This document shows positions 53,042 to 64,000 of a stretch of DNA of 64,000 nucleotides, in pieces. Made by a program: the position numbers and the translations under genes. The DNA lies in NCBI RefSeq assembly GCF_037975245.1, contig NC_092564.1:24238484-24302483 (forward strand), in the 5' to 3' direction. How positions within the stretch are numbered: the first letter of the stretch is position 1; each line of letters starts with the position of its first letter. The notes beneath the pieces were generated by a model that saw nothing but the letters and a program-made list of their open reading frames with translations, was not told the origin of the DNA and did not search any database. This DNA comes from Apostichopus japonicus. Taxonomy: Eukaryota > Echinodermata > Holothuroidea > Aspidochirotida > Stichopodidae.

Positions 53042-54195
53042 ACTGTTCAGAAATCAAAAGCCATATTATGCTTAAAACTGGTACTTGTTCGGCAATTTTT
53101 GTTTCGGGAGAGGGTGCACTGAGAACAAGGCAGAGGTGGTCCATAATTTATCGTCAACTTAACTTAAGGTGTGAACATGTGACGGCACTAACATACTGCA
53201 GTTGTTTTAAATGCTCTGATTTATGAGGAATGGTAGGGTAGAGGAGGGGGTGGACAACAAGCACTTTTCCCTTTGAGGAAAATAAAAATATACTTGATGA
53301 CAGCAAAGTTTCATCATTGTTTTGTATAACGTAAACGACTTTCCCCGCTGATTTGGCAACCATTCACTAAGCTTACCATTGCCTTTATGTTTGTATATAG
53401 ATCGTAATGCTCGGATTACGATTTTAATGATTTAAGATCCGATGATATTGAATGTTTGTGTATTCTTACATTGTGTTTTTGCTACGCAGAGAGAGGGATT
53501 TGATATTCTGAGTGACGAATGCCGTACACGGAATTAATAACTACAGTCATATTTATATGATTGAAATGTTTCACTTGATTAATAGTTCATATTTTCCCCC
53601 ATAAAATTCAATAGAATTGAAACACAAAACAAGAAAAAAGAAACAAATAATTCCCAGACATTGAGTTGGCTTTTTCTTATCCGATTCGGTCGGTAATTTG
53701 GCTGGCTATGTCACAGCATTATAGACCACTGTGCAATACATTTACACTTATTTATAATGTCATTACACAGTCTGTAAGAAAGTTCGATCCATTGTGATGA
53801 TTCTTATTTAAATCAGTAACGCACTATATAGTATACTAGCATACAACTAGTAGTATTCAATGTGATAGGCCTATACCCTTTCAGATTATCCAGCTTGGTT
53901 GAGCATTGACAGAAACACTATAGTATAAACATGAGAAAGTTGTTAGTCGGATTTTCACTTATGGAAGTATCAACGGGTGCCGGCCAGCCCTTCATTGACG
54001 ATAAGATTGACCATTTGTTCTTTTTTAAATGATTTGTTTTTATGTCGCCGAATAAATCAGGCAACACCTTCATGCAGACAGCATAATAAAATTTTCATAT
54101 TCACAACTGGTACTGGGGAAAACATATAAATATTGCACCATATTACATCCAGGGGTCTATAAAAATAATCATAAAAATAAAAATTCTCTCAAAGA
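53042..54195. other. 3' flank of MCT-like copy A
   Basis: No coding exon is seen. The rest lies in AT-rich intergenic DNA with no feature I can name. Confidence 0.4.
53281..53286 (+). terminator. candidate polyadenylation signal, MCT-like copy A
   Basis: AATAAA lies 240 bases after the stop codon of copy A. Confidence 0.4.
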
Positions 54196-54217
54196 GGGAC
54201 ACCCCTCCCCTTAGACC
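54196..54217 (-). repeat. Fragment of the 137-bp repeat unit
   Basis: GGGACACCCCTCCCCTTAGA is the reverse complement of the GGTCTAAGGGGAGGG-GTGTCCC core of the array at 31215-32056. Flanking sequence is not clearly related. Confidence 0.6.
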
Positions 54218-54424
54218 TTCCCACAGCCCCCCACTTTCAGACATCAAATCACGATATCGAATATCTAGCAGCTCGCCCTCTATTACACCTCGGTTCAGCA
54301 TATATGTTTTAGTATGTAGCAATATGGTACATCGTGAATGTTGATTGTCACAAGGGGAAAGGCGGGGGTGGGGGAAGGGGGGGTTAGGGGGTTATGTAGA
54401 ATGACCTTAGGATAGCAGAAAATA

Positions 54425-54800
54425 CACAAGGTATGGTACATTGATCCTATTTATTTTACAAAGATCGGCTACGGTTTTCTACAAGGAATTTGCATGGGTT
54501 ATCCGCGGATATAGGTCTGCGTGTTTTAGTATGTTTTTCTTGAGGGGCATAGGCGAAGTCGAATAGGGATAGCGAGGGAAGGGAGAGTCTGCTGCTGAAA
54601 GGGTTGGTATATTGGTCTTATTTATTTTAAAAATAATACCCACGATTGTCTACAATGTATAAAATAGACAAGGGATTTGCATGAGTTATACACATAATTC
54701 AGCGTATACGTGTTTTACGAAGTTTTTCTTGGATGGCATGGAGGAAGTTGGATAGGGTAAGGGGAGATGGTAAAGAGGGCAAGGAGAGCCGGTTGCTGAC
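54425..54800. repeat. Two-copy diverged tandem duplication (~185 bp)
   Basis: The order of blocks is the same in both halves: GGTATGGTACATTGATCCTA / GGTTGGTATATTGGTCTTAT, TTTATTTTA, a TTTTCTACAA / TTGTCTACAA block, GGATTTGCATGAGTTAT-like, GTGTTTTA and TTTTTCTTGGATGGCAT-like, then a GGGATAGNG purine-rich end. No open frame is shared. Confidence 0.75.
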
Positions 54801-56838
54801 AATAAATGAAGAAGTTGAAAAACATGGATTTAATTTAGAGATCCAGTCGTAAGTGTTAACTTATAACGTAGTTGTGAAATTCAGTTAGGTCTTAACTCAA
54901 CATAACTATTCCATATAACATTAGTCTATCTTTAAATTTCGTCAGTACTGTATCATTGAAAAGAACCTCAACAGGAATTCGTAATTAACCACTTATCTAG
55001 GTTACTTTATCCATTAAGAAATGAATTCACATATCCGAAGGCGGTTCAATGATGTTATGGAACCGTTCCCGGCCCCATCCCCCGCATCGCCCGGCTCTAA
55101 CGTCCCAGATCTGGACAAAACCTATATCTTTTGCGAAATTGTATATGCATTTGTTTAGGAAGTCAATTTGCAATTACAGGCATATATAAGGTCACTGGTA
55201 TCCTCTGAAACTATTATTGACTATAATTGACCTGGCTTGACTGCACACCGTATAGAAAACCAAAGTGCAGCTATGATAAGAAGAGGTCATTTTGTATTTC
55301 GATATATTCCCAGGGTACGTGTTTTCTGTGTATATATTCAATCAGTAAACTAAACACGCAACGTTTGAGTGAACTGAAACTATATATATATTGATGTATA
55401 ATGCATGACAAGTCTCTCACAAGGACTGGACGGCGTATATATATTGCAGCGAATTTTTCAAACCGGCTCATTATGTTGCGGCGGCGAGTACCAAATAAAC
55501 ATTGACGAAGTGAATATCCTTTCATTTGAACTCGGGGTAAGTGCAAACTTTTCTACTCATTTTATTACATAGAGTTCTGTAGATGGAAGGGCTGGGGATT
55601 CTATTTACTTCAAAGGAAAGCAATATTCAGAATGTCTACTGATGTATAGATCCTAATTAGTTATGTTGCCTACGCAGGAACGCAAATGTGTGTGTGTGTG
55701 TGTGTGCGTTGGTATTTAAAAATCTACACTAAACATTTCTCTGTATTTTCACAACAGAAAAGCTGTCAATCAGTTTCGATCTGTTTTTGTCAATAAAGTA
55801 CAACAGCCACTGTAAATACAAATATGAAAATAAAACTCAAAATACTATTTATATGCTTATAGTGATCAAACTCATTTCTTCTACTAAAAAATACTTTGTT
55901 TTGAATGTGTTTACTATTGTTAATCTTGGACATAAGCTTTACTGCTATCAGTATATCTTCCAATACGCTAGAATGAAGAAAGAAAATAGTTGGATTGATG
56001 GTCAATGTCAAGTGGTGGAGGTTCCACTATAATGCTCAGGCACATTGAGATAAGTTTTGTTCAAATTAACCCTTTTCAACTATCTGGGGGTATAGAAAAA
56101 TCAGAAAATCTACTTGACAGTGCTAAAATTTGGGATCTTTTTATATGATGAAATTGAACTTGTACTGGAAAAGCTATATGAAAGTTGTTCTGCAGAGCAA
56201 ACTCATACTTTGTATTTGTGAAATTAAAATGCTTGGTTGAAAGACTTATGAAGCAAACAGAATACCTGATTTTTTTAAAAGTATTTTAAAAATCGAATTA
56301 AGTAACATCGGAATATGAATCTGTAACATTTATATAGCAGAATAGTTCACAGATTCAGCAAAATTGAAATGGAGGTATCAATAAACAAAAAACAAAAAGT
56401 AAAAGACAATAAACCAGAAAATAAATAATGAAATCCAGTTAACTCAAGTAACTTAATACTTTCGGCTAATGTAGCTGAACTTTTTACACGTCCTCAAGAT
56501 AATTAACACAACACTTTGTCAATCCAGTGTAGCAGAGAATTTGTAGGACCACATTCGTTGCATATCTTATTCTCTACTTTCCATCATCCGCTCACAAATT
56601 GAAATGACTTTTGGCCTTGATACTCTATCTGTGTGATTTCTTTGCATTGGAGCCTCTTCCTGGATCAATCTCGAACTGATGCTTTCGTTCCGACATACTA
56701 TACTCTATATTTTAACCAGCGTACCTCTTTATTTTAACCAACTTACCTCTCATGATATTTTAACCATCTAACCTCTGTATTTAATCCATCTTTCTTGTAA
56801 AGTTGTATTAATCTGCAGGCGGAATCACTCATCGTGAT
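54801..56838. other. Intergenic DNA upstream of MCT-like copy B
   Basis: No coding exon is recognised. A (TG)n run lies at about 55688-55707. At about 56810-56838 the sequence CTGCAGGCGGAATCACTCAT resembles the position upstream of copy A and may be the acceptor of the first recognised exon. Confidence 0.4.
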
Positions 56839-59800
56839 ATGTTCACGTTAAACCAATGGCGATCATTTGTCGCAAGATGTGCGTACGGCTTTTTCCTGGA
56901 TGGTACACTGAAGTCTTACGGTGTTATCCTGATGGATACAGTAACAAAACTAAATTCCAAGCATTATCTTGTAGGCTGGGCGTTTACTTTGCAGAGTGGA
57001 GCAGGCTACCTGATATGTAAGTCTGCAAATTTGAAAGTGCTACGCTAAACCAATTGGGACATTAGAAATTTCAACTGTATCTCATAATTTACCTAATTTT
57101 CGTTCAGATTTAAAACTCGAAAATTCGAATACTTTCTCAAACGTAAGACGATTCTATCGTGTTCATTTGATTATTTCGTTTGAAAGTTGCAACTATACTA
57201 CTATACAATTTTACCTTTCATTACTTTATTTTTTCTCGTGTTATTTATTTAGTTGTTTTCTGCGATTTACCAAAAGTCAACATTCTCATCATTCATAAAT
57301 TTCTACTTTGTTGTTTATTAAAATTTCCACTTCCTCCTCGACATTTGAACTTGCTTTTTTCACAAACAGCACCGCTCGCAGGGATTCTACTAACCAAGAT
57401 GAGTTGTAGATCTGTTGCTATGCTGGGAGGACTGCTGGCTGGCTCCGCTTACGTCATCAGAGGTCTTGTGAATATCTCAGAAATATGGCAATTATTTCTA
57501 CTGGTTTCCTGCTCTGGTACTGTTTATGTTATAGATACTGTTTTATTGCGTGTACGCGCGTGTGTATGTCAAGAGAAAGTTGGTCATAGTCTTGCTTTTG
57601 ATTTTAAAACTCACATTCTTCATTCCGTGTAAACTTGAGCTTTTATATACGATTGCATTTGTTATACGTATATTGTCAGAGCCTGTGAGTTAAATTCTGT
57701 GGAACATATACTTACACCTACTGTGTGCAACGGATTCCCCATTACCAGTCTGCTATTCTTTTGATTACCTTAAAAAGGGGACAGCGCGATCGCTTCTAGA
57801 GACTGGTCGGATCCCGGGGAATATAACCGTACACCGTTTGTCACCTCTTCCCCAGTTACACTAGGCCTATTCCTATTAGGATATTATGAAAATGAGAATT
57901 ATATTATTATTTATCCAATGTTTTCCAGGACGCCCTGATTGCCCCCGGGTCCCGAGGATGTAACCTCCTCCGATCCTCTCCTCTGGTCAGTCCTGATCGA
58001 AGATAGATGGCCACTAATCCTCACCGTTATGCCATTGCGATCAGTTTTGGGATAGTTCTGCGTAGTGGTATTATTCGTATGGTATCTCTAAATTGCTTTA
58101 TTTATGCCCTTTTCCACAGGAATTGGATTCGGGCTGATAAATATTTCTACAGTTGTCCCTCTCAAAGAGTCGTTTGGTACATCTTTCGCTACCGCTTATG
58201 CAGTGACTGGATTGGCCGCCAATGTTGGAATTGCAGTATTGCCTTTTCTTTTGAAGTACCTTATGGGATCATTTGGAGACAGGACTGGAATGCTGATATT
58301 CGGTGCTCTGTCTTGGACTTTGATAGTCACTGGTGCAATGCTGCCCTCAAATAAAAATGGTAAAGAAGAGAAGGTCAAAGAGGACTATAGCCTTGCAAAT
58401 GAAGATGACGCACTCGATGATATTGACGAAGAGCCAGAAAAAGAAACAAATTTGGACGAAGCGGAAAGAATTGAAACTCTTACCACTAGCGATAAACTTA
58501 CAAATTTTGAAGTATCAGACATGAGAAGACGTCCTTATGAAAGAATAGAAAATGGAGATAACACAAATTGTGACGTCAAACGTTCTAAAATCAATATTGA
58601 AAACATAAAGATATTATTCATACGATTCTACGGCGTCTTTCAACATCACCCGGCTTTATTCTTGTTCATGATTGTCTCCAGTATACAGGATCATGGCTAT
58701 AGAAGCTGGTCTGTTTTCTTAATCCCTTACGGTGAATATTTGGGTATAATATCTGAAAAAGCTGTTTTGTTATCGACCATAGGGGGAGTAGCTGGCATCA
58801 TCGGCAGGCTATATTGTATCCTCCTCTTCTCCAGGTACGCAATGGACGTCTATTTAGGATTTGCCTTGCCATCTCTACTAATAACGGTCAGTTATACGAT
58901 TAGTTTCTTCTGCGACCAGTTCCACGTTTTAGCAGTCGTCGCCGCACTGACGGGGTTTTCATACGCAGTTATGTCATCGGCGAACTCGGGTCTAATACCG
59001 TCATGTGTCTGTGACGATCATTTCAAGGTTACCGTGGTTACTCTCTATACACTGTGGGGAATAATGGTCCAGCTCGGCGGTATAACTACAGGTATTATTA
59101 ACATAAGGACAATCTGAGAAGGGGTGTGGCCCAGGGGTCGTTTGCACATGGCAAGCTTTACCCTAAATATATATTTTCTTGTCTCTCTTCGTATGACCAC
59201 TCTTGTACTGCATAAAGTGTGCAATGAAGTACGTATAGGCTAAGATTTCAATCATTTTAAGTGCCGGAGGGGGAAGGAAGGGAGAAGCAAGCCCCTCACC
59301 CAAACTTTTCTAATCCTTATACCTTTACCGGTCTACTCATCTTTTGCAATGATAGCAATAGTTTCCTAAGTACAAGCTCAATCGTGCTAGAAAGTCAAGC
59401 GAGATTGAATATCTGGAGGAAGTTTTGGTGCCAAATATTTTTTCTTCATTTCCAAATATTTTGATAACACATATTACAATGCGGGATGTTGTACGGTAGA
59501 TAACCTTTCAACACTTCGACAAAAAATAATGCTAAACAAGTGACATTCCAGCTCATGTTTTGGAATAAGCCTAATTACACCCATCTGAACCATACGTACC
59601 TAACTCGGTGTAACTTTACTATCCCATTCGACGCCCTCCTTATGAGATATACACATTGGCATACTCTAAGTTGACTACATGACCGACCTCCCCACATAAC
59701 CCCTATACCACGGTTAAGATCTGAATTCCTTACACGGCAGTTACGAAACCATCAGTATAAGAAAGGTATAAATAGTATACTATCAATGAATATTTTTCTT

Positions 59801-59958
59801 CTTGTCCAGGCCTTGTGGTAGATTTGACTGGATCCTACCGTATTTCCTTTGGCTGTCTTACTGTCCTATCCTTTTTGAGTTACGTGGTTGCTTTTGGATG
59901 GACACTGTCACCACTTCGACTAAGAATGAAGAAGCCAGGAGAAACCGAACGTTTATAA
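56839..59958 (+). CDS. SLC16/monocarboxylate-transporter-like MFS protein, copy B (4 exons)
   Basis: Exons 56839-57016, 57370-57516, 58120-59091 and 59810-59958 (stop TAA) give 481 residues. Exons 1-3 have exactly the lengths and phases of copy A (178, 147, 972). The helices, acidic loop and the helix-8 Arg in GGVAGIIGR are as in copy A, again with Gly in place of the MCT1 Asp and no DGGWGW motif. By direct comparison exon 1 differs at 28 of 178 bases, exon 2 at 6 of 147, and the first half of exon 3 at about 15 of 490. The last exon differs at about 8 of 46 residues, and the C-terminal ends differ (PGETI versus PGETERL). Both copies are intact. Copy B is a tandem duplicate, probably with partial sequence conversion. 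Intron 2 is longer than in copy A and unrelated by eye. Substrate is unknown. Confidence 0.88.
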
Positions 59959-60628
59959 TTTACAGGATCTTATACCCAAAGTTTTACAAATATAGTACAG
60001 ATATGAGATTTGTTTTGCTATTTTTGCACTCTGGATGAATTATTGATGCAACTGTAGGTAATGAGCATGCATTTGATTGAAAGGGTAACGGGGGGGGGGG
60101 GGGTGTTAAAACACATAACGGTTGGATTGAACCGAAATAATAGAGATCGTAACCATCGAAACAGAAGAAAAAATTGGACGTGGGCTATAATATATCGAGT
60201 TACAGATCTGTTCAAAACATGTCTAACATAGACTTGGAGACCCGTGGTAGTGGTTAATACTATGGGATATAATTTAATTGCTCGACAATTCACACACCAA
60301 TCATCTTAAAGATATGAATATGCATGAATGAATATGCATGTAAAAACCTTTATAGTTTTCTTTAACTTGTCAAGTACCCTATCAAATAGTACTCGACAGA
60401 AGATTGCAGTTAATGAAACAAGCGGGTATTCTATGTAGATTTTCCCAAATGTATAGCACTTAAACACGTAATTAATAAAGACTAAGTCATATTCTCTTAG
60501 ACTTTTTTTTCAATCGGGAGTCATTCACTTTTTCTTCGTATTAACCTTTATCTCAGCTAGAGGCAAACTGAATACCGGAATCTTTCACACTGTTAAGGTT
60601 TTATTAATTATTAGAAATGAGGGGACAA
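59959..60628. other. 3' flank of MCT-like copy B
   Basis: No coding exon is seen. A G13 run sits near 60090. AATAAA at 60474-60479 is a possible polyadenylation site. Confidence 0.4.
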
Positions 60629-61255
60629 ACTAAAACGAATGACAGCGAATGACCGAATGACAATTGACTTTGTACAGGGTAAATTATCATTTGCGAATGA
60701 CAGCGAATGACAGCGAATGACAGCGAATGACAACGAATGACAACGAAGGCCGGTGGTGAGAAGAGATAGAATGAATAACGGAGTGGAGTAAATGCGGTTA
60801 TTGGTTTTCTGCGCAAAAATGATTTGAGGAAAATCGCATGTTACGTGGTTGTAGGGTTTTGGTGTAATTTACGGATAGAAACCACAGGAAAGATTTGTGT
60901 GAGAATGCGCTTGAGTGCTGTGCTTTTTACCTCTGTAGATTTATATAGAAAGATAACTGAACTTCCGTTTCAAGATTATAGTATTGTTAGTTTCTAACAA
61001 TTAATATCGAAAAAATGACGTTAAAGTTACTTTTTAAAATCAGACTTACAATTTCGCTTGCTATAAGGTGCGTTTTTATCTTGTCCGTACTATACTAGAT
61101 CTAGATACCCACGAAGTCTGAACTGTGATATCCAGTTGAAGCAAATGTCTGTGCTGTCATTACTGTCATTCGTTTTAGTTAACGCAATTTTTTAGTGTGT
61201 ACAACATATTGTCATTCGTTATGTGTAACGCAATTGTCATTCGTTTTAGTAACAC
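60629..61255. mobile_element. MITE-like inverted structure built on ACTAAAACGAATGACA
   Basis: The left end carries ACTAAAACGAATGACA at about 60629, then CGAATGACAATTGAC and a five-fold run of GAATGACAGC/GAATGACAAC near 60695-60746. The right end carries the reverse complement TGTCATTCGTTTTAGT three times (near 61155-61180, 61210-61222, 61233-61250), including CAATTGTCATTCG. The ends are thus inverted and the subterminal repeats are of one sequence. No target duplication is clear, so class and exact ends are uncertain. Confidence 0.6.
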
Positions 61256-61679
61256 CCTTTTTGGTTACACACTCAGCCTCCCCCACCCAATCCCACCCGT
61301 CCCACACTGCACAACCATATTTTTAAGTCTAGCTTAATTATGGTAACTAGATTCGTTGCATAATTTTCTGCTATCCATTTATCTCAGTGATTTAGATTTG
61401 TATTCTTACAGATATCTTGTATTTATAAATAGTATATGTTATAGTACATGTTAGTATATGTTAAACAGTATATGTTATTATTTGTTCTGCACCATCGATT
61501 AGTTAATTAAATCTCAACTTATTGAAGTTTGGCACTTCATGGGTAATGACATCATTATACTGGATTGAAGTGTAACGTGTCGCAATCTTTGCTTTGTAAA
61601 GGACGAATATAGTTACAAAATTAATTGCGATGTGTAGTAGACCGTTCAAAAAATACTGCTATCAGTGAAGGTTGTTTTC
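61256..61679. other. Intergenic, no gene seen
   Basis: AT-rich DNA contains a short ATATGTTATAGTACATGTTA-type near-repeat at 61430-61480. Confidence 0.4.
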
Positions 61680-62150
61680 CAGGGGCGTATCCAGGATTTT
61701 CTAACCCGGGGGGCGCGAATTACTATCTAAGCGGAGCGCCACCATCGGTTGGCGCGCAGCGTACAAGAAAATTTTGGGTTTTTATACCCTCCAGATCACC
61801 GGAAATGGCACTTCTCGGGCTTGAAATGACCAACCAGATGTACACTTTTGCATGAGAACGAAGAATTTCCCCCCATTTTTTTTTCCATCCATAACTTCTT
61901 TGAAGATTGTCACCAGTCACACATCATGTTCGACCTCATCGCATCTCCTGTGGATCATTGCTTTTTGTAGGTGTTTTTACGTCGCGGCCCACAATACCGG
62001 TAAGCCCCACTTTTCAAGGTTTTAAATCCTACTATTTGTTCAAATCGCCGCCCCTGCCCATTTGCAACTCGAAATCTCAAATTCAAACAGGGTTCTCCAA
62101 TGCCTTTCGGCTGTTCCATTTTTAAGGAAGGGGGGGGGGGTGGGGGAGGG
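61680..62150. repeat. hAT-like element fragment (left terminus only)
   Basis: It starts CAGGGGCGTATCCAGGATTT, like a hAT terminus, and continues with AAGCGGAGCGCCACCATCGG TTGGCGCG, which matches the minus strand of 25975-26010. It ends in a G-run near 62130-62147. No matching right terminus or target duplication is seen, so it is probably truncated. Confidence 0.7.
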
Positions 62151-62521
62151 ATGTCCAAACTGATTACATGCCATGTGTGGGCATCATGTTAAAAGTTCCC
62201 TTGATCGTCATGCACTTTTCATTTATGACGTTCAAATAATATAATCTTCCATGCATGTGTAAAACACTCATATGACATGGAAATCACAGAGCATGCGCTG
62301 GGTAGCTTTGCATAACTCTATAGACCACGCATTTAGAACTTCTTAAATAATCATACTAATAAGGCCAAATTGAGAAACACGGGGCTATTTGCGAGCAGCC
62401 CTTCCTGCACTCGCATTCCCTTTTAACTGGCGAATACTTCACGATGGGCAATTAGTAATGCGTTATATATCATAGGAACTGTTTATGAACAGAGTAAGTC
62501 TGAAAGCCTAAGTGACTCAGA

Positions 62522-62864
62522 ATGGCCCGTTTCAGTTTCGATACATACATCACTTTATTGTGTCTTGTAATGTTGCCTGTATCATCCATTGCCGAACCCC
62601 TCGATATCAAAATTTTATCGATTTATGGCGAAATTGCGAGTATCGATCAGGTCCGATTAAGGCCAGCGGTACAAATCGCCGTCAACACAATTGATCAAAG
62701 AGGATGGTTTATATCACAATTTTACTTTTAACGCTGTTGAAGCACGACGCCATTGTAAGAGAGGAGGGGGATCATTAGTTTTTGTTTTGAATCTATCGAT
62801 GATGCAGAATCACTACAAGACTGGCGGAGGAGCAGAAGTAGCAGCTACATTATGTAATAGAATT
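62522..62864 (+). pseudogene. Possible receptor-like N-terminal coding exon with frameshift
   Basis: The ATG at 62522 opens a frame with a signal peptide (FDTYITLLCLVMLPVSSIAE), then LDIKILSIYGEI and RLRPAVQIAVNTI. It then leaves sense and stops at 62731. The next frame continues plausibly from about 62692: IKEDGLYHNFTFNAVEARRH, GGSLVFVLNLSMMQ, and AEVAATLCNRI before a GTAAAT donor-like site near 62865. Together they look like the start of a periplasmic-binding-protein-like extracellular domain, as in receptor guanylate cyclases or similar receptors, interrupted by a one-base shift near 62690-62700. It may be a pseudogene, a sequencing error, or not a gene. Family assignment is weak. Confidence 0.35.
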
Positions 62865-62869
62865 GTAAA

Positions 62870-64000
62870 TGTCACCACTTGTTTTTATCTACCATCACAG
62901 TTGTGAAGAGAAGAAGCTAGGTTGCAACCAGTTATTTCTTTCAATACAAGCGCTTGAGTTTATGATGATTCAGTCACTTACGATTGAGAGCTGTTGCTTA
63001 TTTATGGCAATATATTGCACGAACACCTCGTCAAGAGGCGGGTGAATGACCGTCATAGATTTGGATTGATTCATGGTTAACTTGTAAAAAGGATGATCAA
63101 TATAAGGACATTAATATTCATTTGTTGTTGACAGAAAAAAGAACAGTTTTTATTTTATGCCTGTTAGTTGTATTGATTTACTCACCACCAATAATAATAG
63201 TTCAGCAGGTGTCAAATAAAAGAATATGTTTTTGGTGAGTACTTAGGCCTAGGCCCGTTGATTGTCCTCAGCCACAGAGTCTGGTATATAGATAAAGCAG
63301 CATTTATTTCGAATTTGGCACATTCTATCAGCTTGTCCAGAAGCTTGTTAAATACAACAAAATTTTTTACAGTTATATCAATTGCATTTGTCCTAATTTT
63401 TTATACATTGTTGTTAGCCTTCTTCCTCCAAGTATTACTTCCATAGGCAGATGATGATCTATGAAGAACTTCTATATTGTTGGATGAGGGGGAGGGGCAG
63501 TGGACCTCAGTATGAAAGATGATCAGTGATAATATGTAATATTTATATCGCGCATAATCAGCAAAGCTGCTCAAAGCGCTTTACAAATGTAACACCTGAG
63601 AACAAATAGTAACAAAAACCAAAATATTAAACATATAGAACCAATAAGGCAAAAAATGTGAAAGCCAAAAGCAACAATATAAAAAAATGACTATTTTTTT
63701 TACATTTTTTTAAAAATATAGTACAGCAAGACAATTATTGTAAAAGCCTAAAACAGATAGTAATAAACACCCAATACTAAACGATAAAAAATAGAACCCT
63801 TAAAGGTAGTAAATAAATTAAAAATAAATTAAAAAAAAAATGTTATGAATTAAGTAAGTAGTTCCAAACGTAGTATCTATATATAATAAAAGTTAAAACA
63901 CAGTCAATTACACAGTAAAAGCGAGTCTAAAACAATATGTTTTCAAAACAGTTTAAAAAGTGGTAAGTGAACATGCATACACGCACAGAGTTGGTAAGGC
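62870..64000. other. 3' end of window, no gene seen
   Basis: AT-rich DNA. At 63545-63595 TTATATCGCGCATAATCAGC and CTCAAAGCGCTTTACAAATG form a repeat-like block of a type widespread in marine invertebrate genomes. The remainder (63650-64000) is A-rich without coding signs. Confidence 0.4.

Overview
The window is eukaryotic nuclear DNA from an animal. Every confident gene is split by GT-AG introns, intergenic DNA is AT-rich, and the gaps are full of interspersed repeats, microsatellites and long G or C runs. The encoded proteins resemble those of invertebrate deuterostomes. An echinoderm, possibly a sea cucumber, is my best guess, but this is inferred from gene and repeat style only.

Layout, left to right: (1) the 3' end of a NOX5-type NADPH oxidase on + (48-1644). 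(2) A complete nine-exon type-B carboxylesterase/cholinesterase-like gene on - (3163-9566), tail-to-tail with NOX5. (3) A complete 13-exon PRMT3 arginine methyltransferase on + (11745-22445). (4) A complete seven-exon GTF2E2 (TFIIE beta subunit) on + (27172-36478). (5) A complete eight-exon TXNL1 (thioredoxin plus PITH domain) on - (40699-46880), tail-to-tail with GTF2E2. (6) Two tandem four-exon SLC16/MCT-like major facilitator genes on + (50288-53041 and 56839-59958). (7) A short possible receptor-like coding start with an apparent frameshift on + (62522-62864). I assembled the exons by hand. In each complete gene the phases agree across every junction and the predicted length fits the family.

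The genes do not form a pathway. Three are conserved housekeeping genes (PRMT3, GTF2E2, TXNL1); the esterase and MCT-like pair look like lineage-variable families. The MCT pair is a local duplication with unequal divergence: exons 2 and 3 are nearly identical, exons 1 and 4 and the introns are not.

The repeat landscape is the other main content. Three hAT-like miniature elements have CA-rich terminal inverted repeats and 8-bp target duplications; one carries an internal six-copy array of about 137 bp. There are two tRNA-derived SINEs, a four-copy array of tRNA-like modules, a repeat family rich in AGGTCA direct repeats, two copies of a hairpin motif that recalls part of a hammerhead ribozyme, and a MITE-like inverted GAATGAC structure. 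I found no convincing new molecular system.
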